A stretch of DNA of 64,000 nt from Myxococcales bacterium (GCA_023954815.1 JAGSHB010000008.1:1-64000); one strand, 5' to 3'; numbered from the stretch's first letter, positions 8,393 through 18,063 are shown. Numbers and translations are program-made. Notes: generated from the letters alone by a model not told the origin.

Positions 8393-9562
8393 ATGCGGTG
8401 GGTGCAGCGGCTACCTGTGCGGCCGCTGCAACGTCAGGGTACCGCGAAGCCGATTGTCACGCATGAGGACCCTTGCAGTGTCGCTGGTCAGGGGTCAGTC
8501 TCGCCGCGCGTGATCGAATCAAAGCCCCAGCACGAGCCTCCCTCCTCTCTCGCGGTGATTATCCCTGCCCGGGACGCTAGCGCGACGTTGGGGGCGTGTC
8601 TGCGTGCCATTTTAGCGAACTCCCACCAGCCAGACGAGATCATCGTGGTCAACGATGCGTCCGTAGATGACACCGTAGCGGTCGCGCGGGCGGCCTGCCC
8701 CGACGTGGTGCTGGTCAACCACACAGCCGCGACGGGGGCCGCCGGGGCGAGGAACGCGGGCGCCGCGGTCGCGAAGTCCGAGATCCTGCTCTTCATCGAT
8801 GCAGACACCCAGCCGCGTCCCGATGTGGTCGGGCGCATCGCCGCGCGCATTGTTCAGTGTGATGCGGTGTGCGGCGTCTATGACGCAGAGCCCGCAAATA
8901 CCGGGTTTGCCGCTCGGTATAAGGCGCTATTCGACTCCTACCAATTCTCGCGCCTCGGTCTCGCACCCTACGACGGGTTCTCCGCGTACTGCGGGGCGGT
9001 TCGTGCCACAGCATTCGCCGCGGTCGGCGGCTTTGATGAACGCCTCGGTCACGGCCTGGAGTGCGAGAACGAAGAGTTTGGCTACCGTCTCTCCGCTCAT
9101 CACAAGACGCTCATCGACCCAACCATCGCCGTTCAGCATCGCTTTCCTGGGCTCGTTCGCGGCACGCGGAACTACTTCGTACGGGTGCGCCAATGGGTCG
9201 AGCTGTTCTGCCGTCGCAAGCGCTTCGAGACAGCCGGCGATGCCACAAGCGGCGGAGCGGTCGCCGTGCTCAGTGGCGCGCTGGTCCTTGGTTTGGCGGC
9301 GGTTGCGTTATTCGTTCCTCAGCCCCCGCTGGCGCTCATTGTCGCCCTCATTGGCGCAGTCTCCCTTTGGCTTGGCGCTAACGCTGGGCTGATGGTCTAC
9401 GTGGCACGGCGGTCGGCTGGGTTTGTGCCCATGATGACGCTGCTCAATCTGTATTTCAGTGCAGTTATCACCACGGGTGCGGTCGTTGGTCTGATTCGTG
9501 GCACGCTCATGACGGAGTTGCCGACGGCACGAAGCGAAGGAACCGACGATGATGCGGGCTAG
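8393..9562 (+). CDS. Family 2 glycosyltransferase, membrane-anchored
   Basis: The GT2 (GT-A fold) domain starts near base 8546 with SLAVIIPARDAS, followed by IIVVNDASVDDT, AGARNAG, the metal-binding FIDADTQPRP and the acceptor-side CENEEFGYRL. Two or three C-terminal hydrophobic helices anchor it in the inner membrane. The track ORF begins at 8132 inside the opposite-strand gene. I take the first ATG outside it (8393), but no good ribosome-binding site is seen and a GTG at 8510 is equally possible. The 3' end overlaps the radical SAM gene by 14 nt. Likely transfers a sugar from a nucleotide donor to a lipid or envelope acceptor. Confidence 0.8.
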   Translation: MRWVQRLPVRPLQRQGTAKPIVTHEDPCSVAGQGSVSPRVIESKPQHEPPSSLAVIIPARDASATLGACLRAILANSHQPDEIIVVNDASVDDTVAVARAACPDVVLVNHTAATGAAGARNAGAAVAKSEILLFIDADTQPRPDVVGRIAARIVQCDAVCGVYDAEPANTGFAARYKALFDSYQFSRLGLAPYDGFSAYCGAVRATAFAAVGGFDERLGHGLECENEEFGYRLSAHHKTLIDPTIAVQHRFPGLVRGTRNYFVRVRQWVELFCRRKRFETAGDATSGGAVAVLSGALVLGLAAVALFVPQPPLALIVALIGAVSLWLGANAGLMVYVARRSAGFVPMMTLLNLYFSAVITTGAVVGLIRGTLMTELPTARSEGTDDDAG

Positions 9563-10643
9563 TTCCACCCTGAGCACCCTGCGCGCGCTGGCCGACCCAC
9601 GGCAGCTTGGTTACCTCATCGTCTACGTGACCAATCGCTGCAACTTCACGTGTGACTTCTGTTTTTACCATCACGAGATCGCCAAAGGCCGCAAGCCAGA
9701 CGAGCTCACCGTAGCCGAATTTGAGCAAATCGCCCGGAAACTTGGCCCCCTAGCGCAACTGTCGCTCACCGGCGGCGAACCCTTCCTGCGCAAGGATTTC
9801 ACAGAGGTAGCCACGGCCCTGTTGACCCACACGCACGCTCGCTGGGTCACCATTCCCACCAATGGTTGGTTCACGGACCGTATGGAGACTAGCCTGACGG
9901 CGCTGATTCGCGCGTTCCCGGCGTCGAATTTCCGCGTTGTGCTCTCCATCGAGGCCATCGGCGCCGAGCACGACCGCATTCGGGCCAAACCGGGGTCGTT
10001 TGACAAGCTGCGAGAGAGCCATGACCGCATCGGAGCCTTGCGGCGTCGGCACAGCAACCTGGTTCTCGACGCCAACACCGTGTTTTCGGAGGACTCCAAG
10101 GCGACAGTGATCGAGACATTGCGCCATCTGGATACCCACTTCTCGTTCGACAACCTGTCGATGACCTACGCCCGCGGGGACATCAAAGATCCGTCTCTGC
10201 TGCCGACCGAAAGAGCGCAATATCAGGCTGCTCGGCAGTTCTTATTGGCGCGTGACCGCCCCAAGGAGGGCAGGCTGCTGTCGAGTGTCTGGCGGGCGGT
10301 GGACGACGTATCCCACGAGCGCTTTGACCGGACCGTTTTTGGTGGAGAGTTCGTCTCGACGTGTGTCGCAGGGCGTAAATTGGCGGTGCTTGGCGAGACC
10401 GGCGAGGTCTACGCCTGCGAGGTCATCGAGCAGAGCATCGGCAACGTGCGTGCCTACAATTTCAGCTTGCCGGATGTGCTCGCTGATCATGATGCCAAGC
10501 GATTGCGCCAGCACATTCGCGAGAGCCGGTGCACCTGCTCGTTTGAATGTGCCCACGCCGCAACGACGGTTTGGCACCCCGGGCACTACCCCCGCGTGGC
10601 CGAATTGGGCATGCGCGGTGCGATCCAGACACTGCTGAAGTAG
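9549..10643 (+). CDS. Radical SAM enzyme with SPASM-like C-terminus
   Basis: 364 residues. The CNFTCDFC sequence (residues 31-38) is the CxxxCxxC ligand set for the 4Fe-4S cluster that cleaves S-adenosylmethionine. SLTGGEPFLRKD supplies the GGEP SAM-binding motif. The C-terminal third holds more cysteines (STCVAGRK, YACEV, CTCSFEC), compatible with a SPASM/twitch auxiliary cluster. Its start overlaps the GT2 stop by 14 nt, so the two are coupled and may modify the same envelope molecule or a peptide. The substrate cannot be deduced. Not a close match to PqqE, MoaA or HpnH by eye. Confidence 0.8.
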   Translation: MMRASSTLSTLRALADPRQLGYLIVYVTNRCNFTCDFCFYHHEIAKGRKPDELTVAEFEQIARKLGPLAQLSLTGGEPFLRKDFTEVATALLTHTHARWVTIPTNGWFTDRMETSLTALIRAFPASNFRVVLSIEAIGAEHDRIRAKPGSFDKLRESHDRIGALRRRHSNLVLDANTVFSEDSKATVIETLRHLDTHFSFDNLSMTYARGDIKDPSLLPTERAQYQAARQFLLARDRPKEGRLLSSVWRAVDDVSHERFDRTVFGGEFVSTCVAGRKLAVLGETGEVYACEVIEQSIGNVRAYNFSLPDVLADHDAKRLRQHIRESRCTCSFECAHAATTVWHPGHYPRVAELGMRGAIQTLLK

Positions 10644-10780
10644 CCCACAAGACAGGCCGTTTCCGAGCGTTGGGCCCGCATTGTCGGTCCACAAGCGCTG
10701 ATTCGCCTTGACTCGGACAGTGGCCGTCCTTTGTTGCGACGCCCAACCCAATGCGCTTCCCTGGCGCACCGCGAGGCTCA

Positions 10781-11329
10781 ATGAACGCACACGCAACGAC
10801 CATTTTGGCTGTCCGCAAAGATGGCAAAATCGTCATCGCCGGCGACGGTCAGGTGACCATGGGCAACACCATCATGAAAGGAACGGCCCGCAAGGTTCGG
10901 CGCCTGCACGATGGCGCGGTGTTGGTCGGATTCGCGGGCAGCACCGCGGATGCGTTCACGCTATTTGAGCGCTTCGAGGCTAAATTACGGACGTACGGCG
11001 GCCATCTGCGCCGCGCCGCCGTGGAGCTCGCCAAGGATTGGCGCACCGACAAGATGCTGCGGCGGCTCGAAGCGCTCCTCATCGTCTGCGACAAGGACGA
11101 AACCCTGGTGCTATCGGGATCGGGCGACGTCATTGAGCCCGATGAAGGTGCCGTCGCCATCGGCTCGGGCGGCAAGTTCGCCGAGGCAGCGGCGTTGGCG
11201 CTGTTGCGACACAGCCCGCTCGACGCCGAGCAAGTGGCCCGTGAATCCATGGCCATCGCCGCCAGCATCTGCATCTACACGAACACCCACCTCACGGTGG
11301 AGACCCTCATCTCTGGGAGCGCCGCATGA
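10781..11329 (+). CDS. hslV: ATP-dependent protease peptidase subunit HslV
   Basis: 182 residues from ATG 10781, with GAGG 5 bp upstream; the track start at 10751 adds ten non-conserved residues. The Thr-Thr at residues 6-7 ([12 protein letters not shown]) provides the N-terminal nucleophile after removal of the short propeptide. [36 protein letters not shown] and [14 protein letters not shown] are all HslV hallmarks. It forms the dodecameric proteolytic core of the HslUV cytoplasmic protease. The stop overlaps the hslU start (ATGA), the usual coupled arrangement. Confidence 0.96.
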   Translation: MNAHATTILAVRKDGKIVIAGDGQVTMGNTIMKGTARKVRRLHDGAVLVGFAGSTADAFTLFERFEAKLRTYGGHLRRAAVELAKDWRTDKMLRRLEALLIVCDKDETLVLSGSGDVIEPDEGAVAIGSGGKFAEAAALALLRHSPLDAEQVARESMAIAASICIYTNTHLTVETLISGSAA

Positions 11330-12726
11330 GCCTCATTCCTCCAGCAGTTTCGCAGCCCACTAGCGCCGAGCGTCCGGAGCCCGTCGCGGCCGCGACCAAG
11401 GACCTCACCCCACGCCAGATTGTCGCCGAGCTCGATCGCTACATTGTCGGCCAAGGCGCAGCGAAGAAAGCGGTGGCCATCGCCCTGCGTAATCGCTGGC
11501 GTCGCAAGCACGTGCCCGAGACGTTGCGCGATGAGATCTCGCCCAAGAACATCATCATGATCGGCCCGACCGGCGTCGGAAAGACCGAGATTGCGAGGCG
11601 TTTGGCCAAGCTGACCGGCGCCCCGTTCGTCAAGGTTGAGGCCTCGAAGTTCACGGAGGTGGGCTATGTGGGCCGTGACGTCGAGTCCATGGTCCGTGAT
11701 TTGGTTGAAGTCGCTATCAAGATGGTCAGCGAAGAAGAGCGCGATCGCGTGAAAGCGCGGGCCGCAGCCGCCGTTGAAGAGCGTCTCGTGGACGCTTTGG
11801 TTCCGCGCCAGCGGGGTATCGACATTCTGGGCGAGCAGACCGCAGCCGATCCGCGTCGCGACAAGGTGCGCCGATTGCTGCGCGATGGGCACCTCGATGG
11901 CAAAGAGTTGGAGATCGAGGTCGAACAGAGCTCCGCGCCGATGATGCAGCTGTTCAACAACTCCGGGATGGAGGAGATGGGCATCAACATCAAGGAGAGT
12001 CTCGGCGGGCTGTTTCCGAAAAAGACCAAGCAGCGCCGGGTGACCGTTGCGGAGGCCCGCGAGCTCTTTTTGGAGCAGGAGTCCGAGAAGCTCATCGATG
12101 AAGACAAGGTGAAGGAAGAGGCGCTGGAGCGTGCTCAGCAGGAGGGGATCATCTTCCTCGATGAGATCGACAAGGTGGCGAGTCGTGGCGGCGGCGGTGG
12201 TCCGGATGTGAGCCGAGAGGGTGTGCAGCGCGACCTGTTGCCGATCGTCGAAGGCTCAACGGTCACGACCAAGCACGGCATGGTGAAGACCGACCATGTG
12301 CTGTTTGTAGCTGCGGGCGCGTTTCACGTGGCTTCGGTGAGCGATTTGATCCCGGAATTGCAGGGGCGTTTTCCCATTCGCGTGGAGCTTGAAAGCCTCG
12401 GGCAAGCCGATTTTGTGCGGATTTTGCGGGAACCGGAGAACTCGTTGACGCGTCAGTACGAGGCGCTACTGGCGACGGAGTCTGTGCGGGTTGAGTACAC
12501 GGAGGACGGCATCGACGAGGTCGCGCGGGTCGCATCTGAGGTCAATTCTCGGCAGGAAAACATCGGCGCGCGCCGGCTGCACACCGTCATGGAGCGGCTC
12601 TTGGAAGATGTTTCGTTTGACGCTCCGGCGCTCGCAGGAACCAAGGTTCAGGTCGATGCCGCCTACGTGCGGACCGCCTTGGCAGACGTTGTCACGGACC
12701 CGAAACTTGAGCAGTACATCTTGTGA
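11326..12726 (+). CDS. hslU: ATP-dependent protease ATPase subunit HslU
   Basis: 466 residues, the usual size for the family. It starts with the [17 protein letters not shown] region, then Walker A GPTGVGKT (residues 80-87), [19 protein letters not shown], an intermediate I-domain (about 110-260), Walker [11 protein letters not shown], and the sensor-2/C-terminal domain with [17 protein letters not shown]. The C-terminus LEQYIL provides the residues that insert into HslV to activate it. AAA+ unfoldase feeding HslV; coupled to hslV by a 4-bp overlap. Confidence 0.97.
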   Translation: MSLIPPAVSQPTSAERPEPVAAATKDLTPRQIVAELDRYIVGQGAAKKAVAIALRNRWRRKHVPETLRDEISPKNIIMIGPTGVGKTEIARRLAKLTGAPFVKVEASKFTEVGYVGRDVESMVRDLVEVAIKMVSEEERDRVKARAAAAVEERLVDALVPRQRGIDILGEQTAADPRRDKVRRLLRDGHLDGKELEIEVEQSSAPMMQLFNNSGMEEMGINIKESLGGLFPKKTKQRRVTVAEARELFLEQESEKLIDEDKVKEEALERAQQEGIIFLDEIDKVASRGGGGGPDVSREGVQRDLLPIVEGSTVTTKHGMVKTDHVLFVAAGAFHVASVSDLIPELQGRFPIRVELESLGQADFVRILREPENSLTRQYEALLATESVRVEYTEDGIDEVARVASEVNSRQENIGARRLHTVMERLLEDVSFDAPALAGTKVQVDAAYVRTALADVVTDPKLEQYIL

Positions 12727-12779
12727 ACCCGCGGAGTTGCCTGGATATTTGGGGGCCATGTGCCTCGGAATCTCAGGTG

Positions 12780-12803
12780 AACACTTGAATTGTATTGAGT
12801 GTT
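12780..12803 (+). terminator. Weak hairpin downstream of hslVU
   Basis: AACACT-N12-AGTGTT stem located 54 bp after the hslU stop, followed by TTG rather than a real U-tract. Plausible terminator or processing site for the hslVU transcript. A separate small GTGAC/GTCAC hairpin (12841-12858) sits immediately before the GGAGG of the next gene. Confidence 0.3.
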
Positions 12804-12868
12804 TGTGAGGCGATTGGTACATTTGCGCGCACTCTTCGATGTGACGCTTCCCTGTCACGGAGGCCACG

Positions 12869-15154
12869 ATGGCGCCGATTTTGCCACTGACCCAATCCCC
12901 GCTCGAGCCCCAAACGGCCAAGTATGCCCGAAATTTCAGGCGTTTTGCTGTATTTGGGATGTTGGTGGCGGGGCTCATCGCGTGTTCGTCGGAGCAGTCA
13001 AATCCTGCCGCTCCCATTCAACTAGGTGGCGGCGCCGGGTTGCCTGACACCTTGGGAACGCCACCGCAGGATACTGTCGGCGGCGGCGGCGGCGAAGACG
13101 CGCAATCTTCGGCAACCGACGCAACGTCTGCCGCTGACGGCGGATCGAGCGCGGGGCAGGGTGACGGCTCGAGTGCAAGTACTGACGGTGGCTCTTCGAC
13201 CTCTGGAGACGCCAGCAACGCGGACACCGGTGGCGCAGCGCAGCCCGATGGTGGAAAGGTGGACTCTGGTGGCGCGACGCAGCCCGACGCGGGCCAGACG
13301 GATACCGGACCGGTTCAGCCTGCATGCATAGATCTGGATAAGGACGGTTACGGCCAAGGCTGCGCACCGGGGCCGGATTGCGACGACAAGAACCCGAACT
13401 TCGCTATCGTCTGCCCTGACTGCAGCAAGGCAAATCATGCCGGCTGCCCGTGCAGTGGCGCCGCAGCAAACTGCTACAGCGGTCAAGCCCAGTGGATTGG
13501 TAAGGGTGTGTGTCAGGCCGGCGTTCAACTCTGCCAGGGCGGGTATTGGAAAGCTTGCCAGGGGGAAGTGCTGCCGAGCCCCGAGATCTGCGACACCAAA
13601 GACAACAACTGCAACAGCCTCGTAGATGAGGGCGTTCTCTCCAGTTGCGGCACATGTGACATGAGTTGCACGCAACAGAAAGTCGGTCCGGACTACGGCA
13701 ACCCGTTCAATCTCGATCCGACCAACGCCAATGGTGTGGGACTCGATCCGAACGGCTATCTCAAGCTCGACGCCAAGACAGCGAACGGTAATCTGAACCA
13801 CATCTGGATCGCCAACACGTCTGAGAAGACCATCTCGAAAATCAACACAAAGACTGGCCAGGAGAAGGGGCGCTACCACTCCTGCACCAGCCCTTCTCGC
13901 ACCTCCGTCGATTTGAACGGTGACGTGTGGGTGGGCTGCCGTTCAGGCGGGCAGGTGATGAAGTTCTTGGTCGACCCAACAAAGTGCCCGGACAAGAACG
14001 GCAACGGTAAGGTCGACACGTCCACCGACACCAATGGCGACGGCAAGATTTCGCCCAGTGAAATGCTGCCGTTCAACCAGGACGAGTGCCTGAAGTTCAT
14101 CGTCAAGCCGTTTCCGAGCGAAAACACGATTCGCGCGCTTGGCGTGGACAAGGACAACTACGCCTGGGCGGGTGGCTGGGGCCAGAAGAAGCTGTGGCGG
14201 CTCGACCCGAACACCGGCGCGGTAGTCGACACCATCAACCTGGGCTGCAACCCCTACGGCCTCGTCATCGACCAAAAGGGCGTGATCTGGGTCGCGGGCC
14301 GCGGGTGTGGCGTCTTGGTGCAGGCGAATCCGAAGACCAAGGCGGTCACGAAGCACGGCAATGGCAAGGGCTCTCCCTACGGCATCAATGTCGATATGTT
14401 CGGAAAAATCTGGATCGCCAACACCAACAACTACAGCTCTCGCTTTGATCCGCTGACCGGCAAGTGGAACTCAGTGGCGCACAACAAGCGCTCGCGCGGC
14501 ATCGCCACGAGCAACGATGGCTACGTCTACGTGGCACTCGACTCGACGAGCTCGGTCGCGAAAATCAACGCAACAACCCTGGTGACCGAGGCGCACATCT
14601 CGCTGGGGTCGAGCCGGTATCCGGTGGGCATTGCGGTGGACTACGACGGCTACGTTTGGGCGGTCAACCAGAGCAAGGGAACGGCGTCGAAGGTCGATCC
14701 CAAGACCAACACGGTCGTCGGCGAATACCCGGTTGGCAAAGGGCCATACACGTACTCCGACATGACTGGCTACACACTGAACAACTACACCGCGCCCAAG
14801 GGGATGTACACGCACACCTTCGGGTTTGGCGGGTGGTCTGGCACCGTCACCGAGAGCAAGACGAAGACCCTGTGGGAGTCGATTGACGCAGAGATTGTCG
14901 TGCCGCCGAAGGGCTACGTGAAGCTACGGTTCAAGGTGGCGGATGACCTGAAAGCGCTCGACAAGGCGGCTTGGTCCAAGGAGTTTGGGCCGTTTCCGCC
15001 CGCTGCGCTGCCGGTCGACCTGACGAAATTGCCGAAGAAGCAGGTCGAGGGTCGATTCTTGCGGGTCGAGTACTTCATGCAGGCGGGCAAGAACAAATTG
15101 TCGCCGCTAATCAAATCTGTGACGGCAAAGGGCAAGCAGATCGCCGCCAAATAG
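12869..15154 (+). CDS. Lipoprotein with MopE-like metal-binding motif and Vgb/NHL-like propeller
   Basis: 761 residues; ATG 12869 has GGAGG five bases before it. A long n-region is followed by LVAGLIAC, a good lipobox, so the mature protein is lipidated. Residues 55-145 are a low-complexity Gly/Ser/Asp/Ala linker. Then comes a MopE-type motif (DLDKDGYGQGC, DCDDKNPN, ICDTKDNNCNSLVDEG), thought to bind Ca2+ or Cu. From about residue 280 to 650 there are repeated strands of the virginiamycin-B-lyase-like type (WIANTSEKTISKIN, VWVGCRSGG, IWVAGRGCG, VWAVNQSKG), giving a propeller. The C-terminal 100 residues look like a beta-sandwich. Vgb-fold similarity does not imply antibiotic lyase activity here. 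Probably a surface protein. Confidence 0.85.
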   Translation: MAPILPLTQSPLEPQTAKYARNFRRFAVFGMLVAGLIACSSEQSNPAAPIQLGGGAGLPDTLGTPPQDTVGGGGGEDAQSSATDATSAADGGSSAGQGDGSSASTDGGSSTSGDASNADTGGAAQPDGGKVDSGGATQPDAGQTDTGPVQPACIDLDKDGYGQGCAPGPDCDDKNPNFAIVCPDCSKANHAGCPCSGAAANCYSGQAQWIGKGVCQAGVQLCQGGYWKACQGEVLPSPEICDTKDNNCNSLVDEGVLSSCGTCDMSCTQQKVGPDYGNPFNLDPTNANGVGLDPNGYLKLDAKTANGNLNHIWIANTSEKTISKINTKTGQEKGRYHSCTSPSRTSVDLNGDVWVGCRSGGQVMKFLVDPTKCPDKNGNGKVDTSTDTNGDGKISPSEMLPFNQDECLKFIVKPFPSENTIRALGVDKDNYAWAGGWGQKKLWRLDPNTGAVVDTINLGCNPYGLVIDQKGVIWVAGRGCGVLVQANPKTKAVTKHGNGKGSPYGINVDMFGKIWIANTNNYSSRFDPLTGKWNSVAHNKRSRGIATSNDGYVYVALDSTSSVAKINATTLVTEAHISLGSSRYPVGIAVDYDGYVWAVNQSKGTASKVDPKTNTVVGEYPVGKGPYTYSDMTGYTLNNYTAPKGMYTHTFGFGGWSGTVTESKTKTLWESIDAEIVVPPKGYVKLRFKVADDLKALDKAAWSKEFGPFPPAALPVDLTKLPKKQVEGRFLRVEYFMQAGKNKLSPLIKSVTAKGKQIAAK

Positions 15155-15166
15155 ATTGTCGCCGCG

Positions 15167-15195
15167 TTTCGTGAAGTGCCAGGCGTTTCACGAAA
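15167..15195 (-). repeat. 29-nt GCCTGGCAC stem-loop repeat, copy 1
   Basis: Reads TTTCGTGAA-ACGCCTGGCAC-TTCACGAAA on the minus strand, a perfect 9-bp stem. It lies 12 bp after the stop of the MopE/Vgb lipoprotein and 47 bp after the stop of moaB, between convergent genes. An overlapping second hairpin GAAAGCCC/GGGCTTTC occupies 15192-15215. Three more copies are at 49417, 49473 and 61109. Confidence 0.75.
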
Positions 15196-15242
15196 GCCCG
15201 CAAAACAGGGCTTTCCGCCAGGAAGCAGCGCGACTTTGGTGC

Positions 15243-15773
15243 CTAGTGCTCGCCCAACCGCGGCATCAGATCGACGAAATTGCACGGCCGAAACCGAGCG
15301 TCCAGCTGCTCCGCTAGGATCCCATCCCACGCGTCTTTGCAGGCGCCCGTCGAGCCGGGAAGCGCGAAGATGAGCGTCTGACCGGCGAGCCCGGCAGTGG
15401 CACGGCTCTGAATCGTCGAAGTGCCAATCGTCTGGTAGCTCTGCCAGCGGAACAGCTCACCAAACCCAGGAATCACCTTGTCGAACACGGCGTGGCAGGC
15501 CTCGGGGGTGATATCCCGCCCCGTGATGCCGGTGCCACCGGTCGCGATCACCACCTGAACGCCGGCATCGGCCATCCAAGCGCGCAATTGCGCTTCGACG
15601 AGGGCTTTGTCATCACGGACGATCGCTCGCGCAGCCAATGTGTGCCCTGCATCTTCCAGTCGACCTATCAGCGTGGCGCCGGAGCGGTCATCTGCGATGG
15701 CACGCGTGTCAGACACCGTCAATACCGCGATGCTGAGCGGTACAAAGTCACGTTTTAGGTCGAGTCCAGGCAT
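15243..15773 (-). CDS. moaB: MoaB/MogA-family molybdenum cofactor protein
   Basis: 176 residues from ATG 15773, with GAGGAG upstream; the track start at 15905 is too early. MoaB/MogA fold: [11 protein letters not shown] at the N-terminus, the [18 protein letters not shown] motif binding the molybdopterin phosphate, and [16 protein letters not shown] near the end. The length and the [20 protein letters not shown] region fit MoaB better than MogA. It would adenylylate molybdopterin or act redundantly in cofactor biosynthesis in the cytosol. No other Mo-cofactor gene is in the window. Confidence 0.88.
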   Translation of the reverse strand: MPGLDLKRDFVPLSIAVLTVSDTRAIADDRSGATLIGRLEDAGHTLAARAIVRDDKALVEAQLRAWMADAGVQVVIATGGTGITGRDITPEACHAVFDKVIPGFGELFRWQSYQTIGTSTIQSRATAGLAGQTLIFALPGSTGACKDAWDGILAEQLDARFRPCNFVDLMPRLGEH

Positions 15774-15816
15774 GTTTGTCTCCTCAGGGTGGCGGCCACC
15801 ATCGATGCAGGACCGC

Positions 15817-15854
15817 GTCTTTGGCGTCAAGACCAAAAAAGTCTTTGCCGTCAA
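15817..15854 (+). promoter_or_regulatory. Direct repeat in the divergent moaB/lipoprotein promoter region
   Basis: GTCTTTGGCGTCAA (15817) and GTCTTTGCCGTCAA (15841) are 13/14 identical and 24 bp apart, in the 156-bp gap between the divergent starts of moaB and the somatomedin-B lipoprotein. The spacing is a little over two helical turns, compatible with a regulator site, but no regulator is known. Confidence 0.3.
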
Positions 15855-15929
15855 AATGTTCTTGTTGCGAACGGCCATGTTCATCGCTATGGTCCGCGCC
15901 CTCAATCATTGTAGGACTTTGGAGACGAG

Positions 15930-17990
15930 ATGAAGACGTTGTCGATCAGGACGCTTGCCCTTCTTGGCGCCCTCAGCATGAGCTGGGCGTGTGGAAGTAC
16001 AGACGGAGGCACGCCTCCCACAACGGACACTGCCACTGGTGCAACGGACACGACGACCGCCGGAGCAGACGCGGGCGTGGATACGGCGGCGGACAAGGAC
16101 ACGACATCGACATCCGACACGACGGCGCCGGCGGATACGACCATTCAACCCGACACGACGATTCAGCCCGATACCGCAAAGGCGGGAGATGATGTGAGCA
16201 GCCACGACGTCGGTGCGACGGACGGTGGACAGACAGGCGGAGCGAACAGCTGCGTTGGGCGCTGTGGCGACTACAACGGTAGCGCCGCATGCCAGTGCGA
16301 CACCGCCTGCACGAACTTCGGTGACTGCTGCACTGACTACAAGTCGGTTTGTGGCTGCACCGTTGACTCTGACTGCAACAAGTCGGGCGATAAATGCGTG
16401 ACAGCGACGTGCAAAGAGGGCGTCTGCGAGACGTCGTCGTCGTCCAGCAAGTGCAACGATGACAATCCGTGCACCAAGGATACGTGCGACCCGAAAACCG
16501 GCTCCTGCAAGAACGATAACGCCAGCGACAAAACGCTGTGCAACACGGACACCTGCAAAACAGCCATGGTGTGTACCGCTGGCAAATGCGGTGGCGGCAA
16601 AGCCAAGGCGGACGACGCCAGCTGCAGCGACGGCAACCTCTGTACGTTGTCGGATAGGTGCAGTTCGGGCTCCTGTGCGCCTGGTGACGCCAACAGCTGC
16701 GATGACAAGAACACCTGCACCAAAGATAGCTGCGACCCGAAAAAGGGCTGTGCACACGCCCCGGATGGGGCGGAAGGAGCCAAGTGTGAGGACGGAAACG
16801 TCTGCACCAAAGACACGACTTGCAAGAAGAGCGGCGCTTGCTCTGGTACGGCGCTACCCGCAAATACGGCCTGCAACGACGACAACGCCTGCACTTCCGA
16901 CGACAAGTGCTCGGTCTACGGCAGCTGCTACGGCACGTCCAAGAACTGCAACGACGACAAGCCCTGCACCACCGATAGCTGCGACAAGAAGAGCGGCGCC
17001 TGCAAGAACCAGGTGAAGAAAGACGAGTCCTACTGCAGCGACGGGAACACCTGCACGATCACAGACAAGTGCTCGGGCGGAAAGTGCGTGGGTGTCGATT
17101 TGGCCGACGGAAAGAGCTGCTCGGACAGCAACAGCTGCACAACTCCCGACAAGTGCGTCGCTGGAAAGTGCGAGGGCACGCCCGACCCGTCCAAGGACGG
17201 AAAGTCCTGCTCGGACGGCAACCCCTGCACGACGGCCGACAAGTGCGACAACGCGGGTGGCTGCCTCGGTGAGGTGGACGTCGACAAGTGTGATGACGGC
17301 AATGGCTGCACACTCGATTCGTGCACTAAGGTTTCGGTTTACAGCAGTAAGTGTGACCACAAGCCCCTCAAGGAAGGCTCTTCTTGTGACGACGGCGACC
17401 TTTGCACCGACAACAGTACCTGCACCAAGGGCGCGTGCGAAGGTGGAAAGTCGGTCTGCAAGGACATCTTCTCGGACACCATCGACTGCGGCAGTAGCAA
17501 GTGGACGGCGACGCCTAAGGCGACCGCAAAAGAGGTGGGCTGGAACGCTGATGACACCCCTTCCGCACCAGCAGCGAAGAGCGGTAAGTGCTCGTTGAAC
17601 TACAACAACGGCACGAACTACGACAAGAAGGACGCCAAGGGCACGAGTGTTGAGAGCAAGGGCACGATGACCTCAAGCGCCGTCGACCTGCCTTCCGCCG
17701 CCACCACCATTCTCGCCTTCTGGTCGTACCACGGCGTGGAGTCGTCCACGAGCTACGACATTCGTACCGTCAGCGTTTCGAGCGACGAGTTCGTCAAAGG
17801 TGGCGACACGCAGACGTGGACGCTGGCCAACGCGAAGGGTAGCGGCACGTGGGCCAAGGTGAGCTACTCGCTCAGCAAGTTTGTCGGGAAGAAAGTGAAG
17901 ATTCGCTTTGCGTTCGACACGAAGGACTCGGTCAGCAACTCGACTCCGGGCTGGTTCGTCGACGACGTGAAGGTCCAGCAGAAGAACTAA
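15930..17990 (+). CDS. Cys-rich lipoprotein with somatomedin-B-like domain and C-terminal beta-sandwich
   Basis: 686 residues; ATG preceded by GGAGACGAG. The signal peptide ends in SMSWAC (lipobox-like), then a Thr/Asp/Ala linker to about residue 105. Residues 107-145 carry eight cysteines spaced C-x3-C-x8-C-x-C-x3-C-x5-CC-x6-C with CCTDYKSVC, almost the vitronectin somatomedin-B pattern. About a dozen Cys-rich repeats (CSDGNLCTLSDRC, CNDDKPCTTDSCD) follow. The last 170 residues (CGSSKWTATP to GWFVDDVKV) resemble MAM/choice-of-anchor-J sandwiches that bind glycans or proteins. Probably an outer-surface adhesin. It is followed by a strong terminator. Confidence 0.85.
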   Translation: MKTLSIRTLALLGALSMSWACGSTDGGTPPTTDTATGATDTTTAGADAGVDTAADKDTTSTSDTTAPADTTIQPDTTIQPDTAKAGDDVSSHDVGATDGGQTGGANSCVGRCGDYNGSAACQCDTACTNFGDCCTDYKSVCGCTVDSDCNKSGDKCVTATCKEGVCETSSSSSKCNDDNPCTKDTCDPKTGSCKNDNASDKTLCNTDTCKTAMVCTAGKCGGGKAKADDASCSDGNLCTLSDRCSSGSCAPGDANSCDDKNTCTKDSCDPKKGCAHAPDGAEGAKCEDGNVCTKDTTCKKSGACSGTALPANTACNDDNACTSDDKCSVYGSCYGTSKNCNDDKPCTTDSCDKKSGACKNQVKKDESYCSDGNTCTITDKCSGGKCVGVDLADGKSCSDSNSCTTPDKCVAGKCEGTPDPSKDGKSCSDGNPCTTADKCDNAGGCLGEVDVDKCDDGNGCTLDSCTKVSVYSSKCDHKPLKEGSSCDDGDLCTDNSTCTKGACEGGKSVCKDIFSDTIDCGSSKWTATPKATAKEVGWNADDTPSAPAAKSGKCSLNYNNGTNYDKKDAKGTSVESKGTMTSSAVDLPSAATTILAFWSYHGVESSTSYDIRTVSVSSDEFVKGGDTQTWTLANAKGSGTWAKVSYSLSKFVGKKVKIRFAFDTKDSVSNSTPGWFVDDVKVQQKN

Positions 17991-18007
17991 TGACCAACTA
18001 ACCAAGC

Positions 18008-18041
18008 GCGCGCGTCAGCAGTTGGATTTGCTGGCGCGCGC
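18008..18041 (+). terminator. Strong GC hairpin terminator
   Basis: GCGCGCGTCAGCA-N8-TGCTGGCGCGCGC is a 13-bp stem with a single G-T wobble, starting 17 bp after the Cys-rich lipoprotein stop and followed by CTGTCGTTTTG. It separates that gene from the aldo/keto reductase. Confidence 0.6.
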
Positions 18042-18063
18042 CTGTCGTTTTGCGGAAGGCAAC

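Noticed and set aside
12869-15154. Virginiamycin B lyase resistance gene
   Set aside because: Only the propeller repeats are similar; the protein is a large lipoprotein with MopE motif and lacks evidence for the lyase active site.
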